Origin: an uncultured Collinsella sp.
Lineage (GTDB): Bacteria; Actinomycetota; Coriobacteriia; Coriobacteriales; Coriobacteriaceae
Direction: 5' to 3'
Length of the DNA: 7,625 nucleotides
Assembly: GCA_958446785.1 (NCBI GenBank)
Contig: CAUCXP010000064.1
Location: forward strand, 1-7,625
Shown: positions 5,873 through 7,625 of the stretch, piece after piece
How the letters are laid out: each line of letters opens with the position of its first letter
Numbering within the stretch: the stretch's first letter is position 1
Made by a program: the position numbers and the translations under genes
Notes under the pieces: model-generated
Databases searched by the model: none
The model's input: only the letters and a program-made list of their open reading frames with translations
Told to the model about the DNA's origin: nothing

Positions 5873-5932
5873 ATCCGCTTATCGCATGGATGCTTCCACT
5901 CGCATCCTTAATTTGCCCATTCGTTGCGCAAC
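5850..5932. repeat. Two copies of palindrome GTTGYGCAAC
   Basis: GTTGTGCAAC (5850-5859) and GTTGCGCAAC (5923-5932) differ at one base; the second is a perfect 10-bp palindrome. Their starts are 73 bp apart, about seven DNA turns, so proteins bound at both would face the same side. They lie upstream of the exported-protein/kinase pair and are candidate operators. Confidence 0.4.
5888..5914 (+). terminator. Weak terminator-like hairpin in the intergenic region
   Basis: GGATGC (5888-5893) and GCATCC (5902-5907) form a 6-bp stem with an 8-base loop, followed by TTAATTT. This has the shape of a weak intrinsic terminator or attenuator, but stem and T-tail are both short. Confidence 0.25.
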
Positions 5933-5952
5933 CTTTTGGGTTCGCTGATACA
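5924..5952 (+). promoter_or_regulatory. Candidate promoter for the exported protein-kinase operon
   Basis: TTGCGC (5924-5929) is followed after 17 bp by GATACA (5947-5952). Both hexamers are poor matches, but the spacing is ideal and transcription would begin near 5959, about 58 bases before the start codon. The -35 lies inside the second GTTGCGCAAC palindrome, which would make that site a natural repressor target. Confidence 0.27.
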
Positions 5953-6004
5953 CTCAAATATGGATTCGAATGAATGCACCGCTCCCGAGCGGCGTGTTTT
6001 TGTT

Positions 6005-6010
6005 GGAGGA
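6005..6010 (+). promoter_or_regulatory. Shine-Dalgarno GGAGGA that sets the start at 6017
   Basis: GGAGGA lies six bases before ATG 6017. The longer open frame begins at TTG 5924, which has no ribosome site and would put 31 extra residues without family-like character ahead of the basic, signal-type N-terminus. Confidence 0.75.
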
Positions 6011-6016
6011 GAACGC

Positions 6017-6922
6017 ATGCGGCCCGGTGGCACTCAGACAAAGCGCGGCGCCGCGGTGCGCATGCGACGCCGACTGGGCTTGGCGCCGCGGGCGTACGCA
6101 CTGCTGTCTTGCTCGCTGGTGCTGGTCATAGCTGGCGTTTCTGCCTATGGCATGACCGTGCCGTCCATGATGCAGGCACATGCCGCACGCGAACCGCGCG
6201 TGGGGCATGAGGTCAAAAGCGATCTGGGCACCACGACTGGATATGCTTGGGCAAGTGTGGTCGCGCATATTGTGTTTGGCGCCGACGACGCGGACGGCGC
6301 CGAGGCCCCGGACAACGAAGTCACGCTTGCCAATGGCAAAACCATCGTGCTCACCAACACCAAGATCATCGATCGGTTGTCCAACAATAGCGTGGCGGCA
6401 ACGGTGAATAAGGTCGAGCGGCAGAAGGAGCAGGACGCCCAGCAGTCCGGAAAGCCCGGTAGCTCGGATACTTCTGGCTCCGGCTCGGATTCGTCGAGTT
6501 CGGGCGGCGGCTCTGGGTCGGGTTCCTCTGCCGGAGGGTCTGGAAACGGCGGCTCGACGGGCGGCAACGCTGACAACGATGCAAACTCCGGTGGCCTTTC
6601 CGCTGCTGAGGAAGAGAGCATTCACAGTTGGCTTGTGACCAAGTACAACATGCTCGACGGCTATGTTTCTCGTGCCAATGACGTGGTTTCGACCTATAAC
6701 TCTACGGGAGATCCCAGGCCGTGCGACAGCCTGGTCGGGGAGATGTTTGTCATTCGAGCCGAGTTTGGTCGTCAGACATTCTCGCCCCGGTCAAAGTGGT
6801 ATCAGCAGTATGCCAATCTGTGGGGCTGCTACACCAACCTATGTCAATGGGTCGGCCATTACGGCGATGATGACGTCGCGCTCGGTAACTTCAACAATAA
6901 CGTGGCGGCGCTTGCCCTATGA
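6017..6922 (+). CDS. Exported/membrane-anchored protein with Ser/Gly linker, unknown function
   Basis: The 301-aa product has a basic N-terminus with RMRRRLGLAPR (15-25) and a hydrophobic segment at about 26-48, so it is either a signal peptide (an AHA-A site at 54-57 is possible) or a membrane anchor. Then comes a first external region (about 57-143) containing VTLANGKTIVLTNTKIIDRL, a 50-residue Ser/Gly-rich linker (144-193), and a C-terminal domain of about 108 residues (194-301). The latter is rich in Trp and Tyr, looks helical and has cysteines C236, C271 and C276. I do not recognise a family for either domain. The stop overlaps the start of the kinase gene (ATGA, 6919-6922), indicating translational coupling and a shared role. 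It could be a sensor, an anchor or a partner of the kinase; these are inferences. Confidence 0.82.
   Translation: MRPGGTQTKRGAAVRMRRRLGLAPRAYALLSCSLVLVIAGVSAYGMTVPSMMQAHAAREPRVGHEVKSDLGTTTGYAWASVVAHIVFGADDADGAEAPDNEVTLANGKTIVLTNTKIIDRLSNNSVAATVNKVERQKEQDAQQSGKPGSSDTSGSGSDSSSSGGGSGSGSSAGGSGNGGSTGGNADNDANSGGLSAAEEESIHSWLVTKYNMLDGYVSRANDVVSTYNSTGDPRPCDSLVGEMFVIRAEFGRQTFSPRSKWYQQYANLWGCYTNLCQWVGHYGDDDVALGNFNNNVAALAL
6446..6595 (+). repeat. Ser/Gly-rich linker coding tract
   Basis: About 50 codons (residues 144-193 of the exported protein) are mostly Ser, Gly, Asp and Asn, in GSGS and SSGGG phrases. It separates two domains and is probably an extended, flexible spacer outside the membrane. Confidence 0.7.
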
Positions 6923-7625
6923 TGACCGATCTTGCATCCACCACACCGCAATCGCTCGGTCGCGATCCCATGGTCGGCCTGCGCCTGGCGCGTGTCGACG
7001 GGTTTGAGCCGGCCATTGCGCTCGGTCAGGACGAACTGCCTGCCTATCTGCGTCGTTTTACGATGCTGTTTGCCGACGATGCCACCATGCGCCGTGGCGG
7101 TATCGGCCGCGTGACGCGTGCCGTCAACGCCCAAGGCGAGGCCGTAGCACTCAAACAGCTCATCTTGCCGACGCGCGATGAGTTTGACGATGCCGCCGCC
7201 CATGAGGCGCTGGTCGCCAAGTTCAAAGCGGCGTTTCGCGAGGAATACGAATGCCATCGCGCCCTTTCGGGCCTTAAGGGCTTTCCCCGCCTCTATGGCT
7301 GGGGCGAGGTCGACGGTGTGCCTGCAATTGTCATGGAATGGGTCGAGGGCGAGACGCTCGCCCGCTTGCGCTCGCGCTTTGCCGTGGACGATGCCGGCCG
7401 CCTATCGCCGCTTGTGGCGGCGCGCTTGGGGCGCGACCTGTTCGACCTGCTCTGCCGCATGAGCCTGGTGGGGGAGGGCTTTGTCCATCGCGATATCTCG
7501 CCCGCTAATATTATGGTGCGCACGGCGCGTTTACCGCTTGACCGGCAGCTTGCCGAGGGCACCTTTGACCTGTGCCTGATCGACTTTGGCTCGTCGCTGG
7601 CGCTCGATCCTGCGTCGGCCGTGGC
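6919..7625 (+). CDS. Ser/Thr protein kinase, partial (runs off right edge)
   Basis: From ATG 6919 (or 6922) the frame is open to the window end, giving 235 residues. A non-kinase N-terminal extension of about 50 residues precedes a Hanks-type kinase domain: a glycine loop RRGGIGRV (58-65), VALK with the ATP-binding Lys79, a helix-C Glu within FREEYE (106-111), hinge region VMEWVEGETL (138-147), catalytic loop HRDISPAN (190-197) with Asp192 and Asn197, and IDFG (221-224) with the metal-binding Asp222. All core catalytic residues are present, so activity is expected. The usual Lys two residues after the catalytic Asp is Ser194 (HRDIS rather than HRDLK). The 4-base overlap with the exported-protein gene implies coupling. 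The C-lobe end and any later domains are outside the window. Its sequence is clearly different from the left-edge kinase. Confidence 0.93.
   Translation, partial: MMTDLASTTPQSLGRDPMVGLRLARVDGFEPAIALGQDELPAYLRRFTMLFADDATMRRGGIGRVTRAVNAQGEAVALKQLILPTRDEFDDAAAHEALVAKFKAAFREEYECHRALSGLKGFPRLYGWGEVDGVPAIVMEWVEGETLARLRSRFAVDDAGRLSPLVAARLGRDLFDLLCRMSLVGEGFVHRDISPANIMVRTARLPLDRQLAEGTFDLCLIDFGSSLALDPASAV

Noticed and set aside
5924..6016. Upstream TTG start for the exported protein (31 extra residues)
   Set aside because: There is no ribosome site before TTG 5924, whereas GGAGGA precedes ATG 6017 and gives a normal basic signal-type N-terminus. The TTG also lies in a palindrome and putative -35.
5136..6101. 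321-aa minus-strand open frame
   Set aside because: It is antisense to all of recR, which is unmistakable on the plus strand; no ribosome site or family pattern.
6107..6112. Possible lipoprotein cysteine (LLSC, Cys32) in the exported protein
   Set aside because: The hydrophobic stretch lies mostly after the cysteine rather than before it, and Leu at -2 is unusual, so a lipobox is unlikely.

Overview
The window is GC-rich bacterial chromosome. Its core is the conserved replication/repair block dnaX - ybaB - recR. Eukaryotic-type Ser/Thr protein kinase genes cut off by both window edges, GC-rich codons, an alanine/proline-rich DnaX tail and small lineage-type proteins together suggest an actinobacterium. 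My best guess is a member of the Coriobacteriia such as Collinsella; this is inference from style and content, not from a search.

Layout, left to right. (1) Minus strand: the first 80 codons of a Ser/Thr protein kinase (start at 242, runs off the left edge). (2) Minus strand: a two-helix membrane protein with a YcxB-like C-terminal region and a lysine-rich tail (387-1103). (3) A 116-bp divergent intergenic region, then dnaX on the plus strand (1220-3694; 824 aa). (4) A small acidic orphan protein on plus (3749-4009). (5) A convergent, minus-strand, single-pass membrane orphan (4032-4499). (6) A 341-bp gene-free, relatively AT-rich stretch (4500-4840) holding a minus-strand promoter, an inverted repeat, a probable ybaB promoter and a structured ybaB leader. 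(7) ybaB (4841-5161) and recR (5175-5771), separated by 13 bp and surely co-transcribed. (8) A 245-bp intergenic region unusually rich in inverted repeats. (9) An exported or membrane-anchored protein with a Ser/Gly linker (6017-6922), overlapping by 4 bases (ATGA) a second Ser/Thr kinase (6919 to the right edge).

Functionally, DnaX is the clamp-loader/tau subunit of DNA polymerase III, YbaB is a small nucleoid-associated DNA-binding protein, and RecR works with RecF/RecO to load RecA at gaps. This trio is a classic neighbourhood, but here dnaX is separated from ybaB-recR by two orphan genes, one of them in opposite orientation, and ybaB appears to have its own promoter.

The most interesting part is the right end. 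An uncharacterised exported protein is translationally coupled to an atypical kinase (HRDIS instead of HRDLK), downstream of an intergenic region with two copies of the palindrome GTTGYGCAAC 73 bp apart, overlapping mutually exclusive hairpins and a 9-bp perfect stem. This looks like a regulated envelope-signalling operon. No rRNA, tRNA, SRP RNA, insertion sequence or CRISPR array was seen.
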